From Sediminibacillus massiliensis (lineage in GTDB: Bacteria; Bacillota; Bacilli; Bacillales; Amphibacillaceae): DNA of 64,000 bases. A program made the position numbers and the translations under genes. Below the pieces are notes generated by a model. That model did no database searches and had not been told where the DNA came from. It saw nothing but the letters and a program-made list of their open reading frames with translations. Of this stretch, positions 63,690-64,000 are shown one piece after another. The DNA is taken from NCBI RefSeq assembly GCF_900156915.1, contig NZ_LT732535.1:327120-391119 (forward strand). The letters are read 5' to 3'. Each line of letters begins with the position of its first letter. Positions within the stretch are counted from its first letter, which is position 1.

Positions 63690-64000
63690 TTATCTGTGTT
63701 TTTCATATGTGACAGGTTTGGTGATTGTTTGAAGCTGTTCAAACAATTGCTTGTCGAGAGGTTCAGCTTTTTGACTTGAAAGATTTTCCTGCAATTGCTC
63801 CACCGAGCTGGCACCGAAAACCGCTGCGGCCATGGCTGGATGGTATAGGACGTATTGCAGGGCCAATGCAGTCAATCCCCGGGATGATTCAGGCAAACCT
63901 TTCAAAGACCGTATGATTTCTTCCAGTTCTTCGAAGCTGTAAGTCAGATAGCCCTCATTTCCTTTTTGCTCCACTTTTTGTTCTGCATGTTTGCTCAATA
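63690..64000 (-). CDS. Aldo/keto reductase, C-terminal part (runs off right edge)
   Basis: About 103 visible codons, open to the window edge, so the N-terminal two thirds with the catalytic Tyr/Lys lie outside. The segment ALALQYVLYHPAMAAAVFGA followed by SSVEQLQENL is the conserved NADP-binding C-terminal part of the family. A TTG at 63998 is only an artefact of the edge, not the start. Position after yqkC suggests a YqkF-type reductase. Confidence 0.85.
   Translation of the reverse strand, partial: LSKHAEQKVEQKGNEGYLTYSFEELEEIIRSLKGLPESSRGLTALALQYVLYHPAMAAAVFGASSVEQLQENLSSQKAEPLDKQLFEQLQTITKPVTYEKHR

Noticed and set aside
63125-63814. A 229-codon minus-strand frame across yqkB and yqkC
   Set aside because: It is antisense to two well-supported overlapping genes and passes through the terminator hairpin.
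1-64000. CRISPR arrays, tRNA or rRNA genes, prophage genes
   Set aside because: No regularly spaced long repeats, no cloverleaf-like segments with CCA ends, no rRNA signature and no phage structural genes were found on reading both strands.

Overview
The window is chromosomal DNA from an endospore-forming member of the Bacillaceae. It holds spoIIIAA-AH, spoIVB and spo0A, strong AAGGAGG-type ribosome binding sites, frequent GTG/TTG starts, and gene order matching the B. subtilis yqhP-to-yqkF region. An OLE RNA gene with its partner oapA between ispA and dxs points to the alkaliphilic, halophilic or otherwise extremophilic branch. The genus cannot be fixed from the sequence alone. No rRNA, tRNA, CRISPR array, prophage or intact transposon was found.

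Layout. 1-4.2 kb: an SA1362-type protein and yqhQ on the minus strand, then yqhR, aroQ, a Xaa-Pro peptidase and efp. 4.3-9.6 kb: the eight-gene spoIIIA operon behind a sigma-E-type promoter. 9.7-12.1 kb: accB-accC-yqhY behind a sigma-A promoter with a FapR-like box. 12.2-24.0 kb: nusB, folD, xseA, xseB, ispA, OLE RNA, oapA, dxs, tlyA, argR, recN and spoIVB. 24.0-27.2 kb: spo0A with its two-promoter/0A-box control region, a LysM-CAP secreted protein and an aspartokinase. 27.2-30.2 kb (minus): a DEDDh exonuclease, a cNMP/CBS/DUF294 signalling protein and a DUF2627 membrane protein. 30.3-40.3 kb: bkdR and the branched-chain keto-acid catabolic operon (ptb, bcd, buk, lpdV, bkdAA, bkdAB, bkdB). 40.4-47.6 kb: brxB, yqjA, prli42 (minus), methylmalonyl-CoA mutase, a fused B12-subunit/epimerase, a carboxyltransferase and a tripeptidase. 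47.7-55.2 kb is a more variable stretch: OsmC, a CMD-family protein, a STAS-like protein, an AT-rich DJ-1/PfpI gene bracketed by 12-bp TTGACA repeats, an AIM24-type protein, a SIMPL protein, an orphan betaine-type binding protein, and a TrmB regulator divergent from an MFS exporter. 55.3-64 kb: dinB, rnz, namA, a glycerophosphodiesterase, yqjN, yqjP, yqjQ, yqkB, yqkC and the end of an aldo/keto reductase.

How they work together. The bkd operon turns Leu/Ile/Val into branched acyl-CoAs, acyl phosphates and acids. The following mutase/epimerase/carboxyltransferase genes can take propionyl-CoA from Ile/Val breakdown to succinyl-CoA. accBC supplies malonyl-CoA and the FapR-like box would tie it to membrane lipid supply. 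Spo0A, SpoIVB and SpoIIIA cover sporulation from entry to the forespore-mother cell channel. The least understood element is the OLE RNA/OapA ribonucleoprotein gene pair embedded among isoprenoid genes. Other unusual points are a BkdR without the GAFTGA motif, a spoIIIAF that appears to start at AUA, the B12-domain/epimerase fusion and the 12-bp repeat array.
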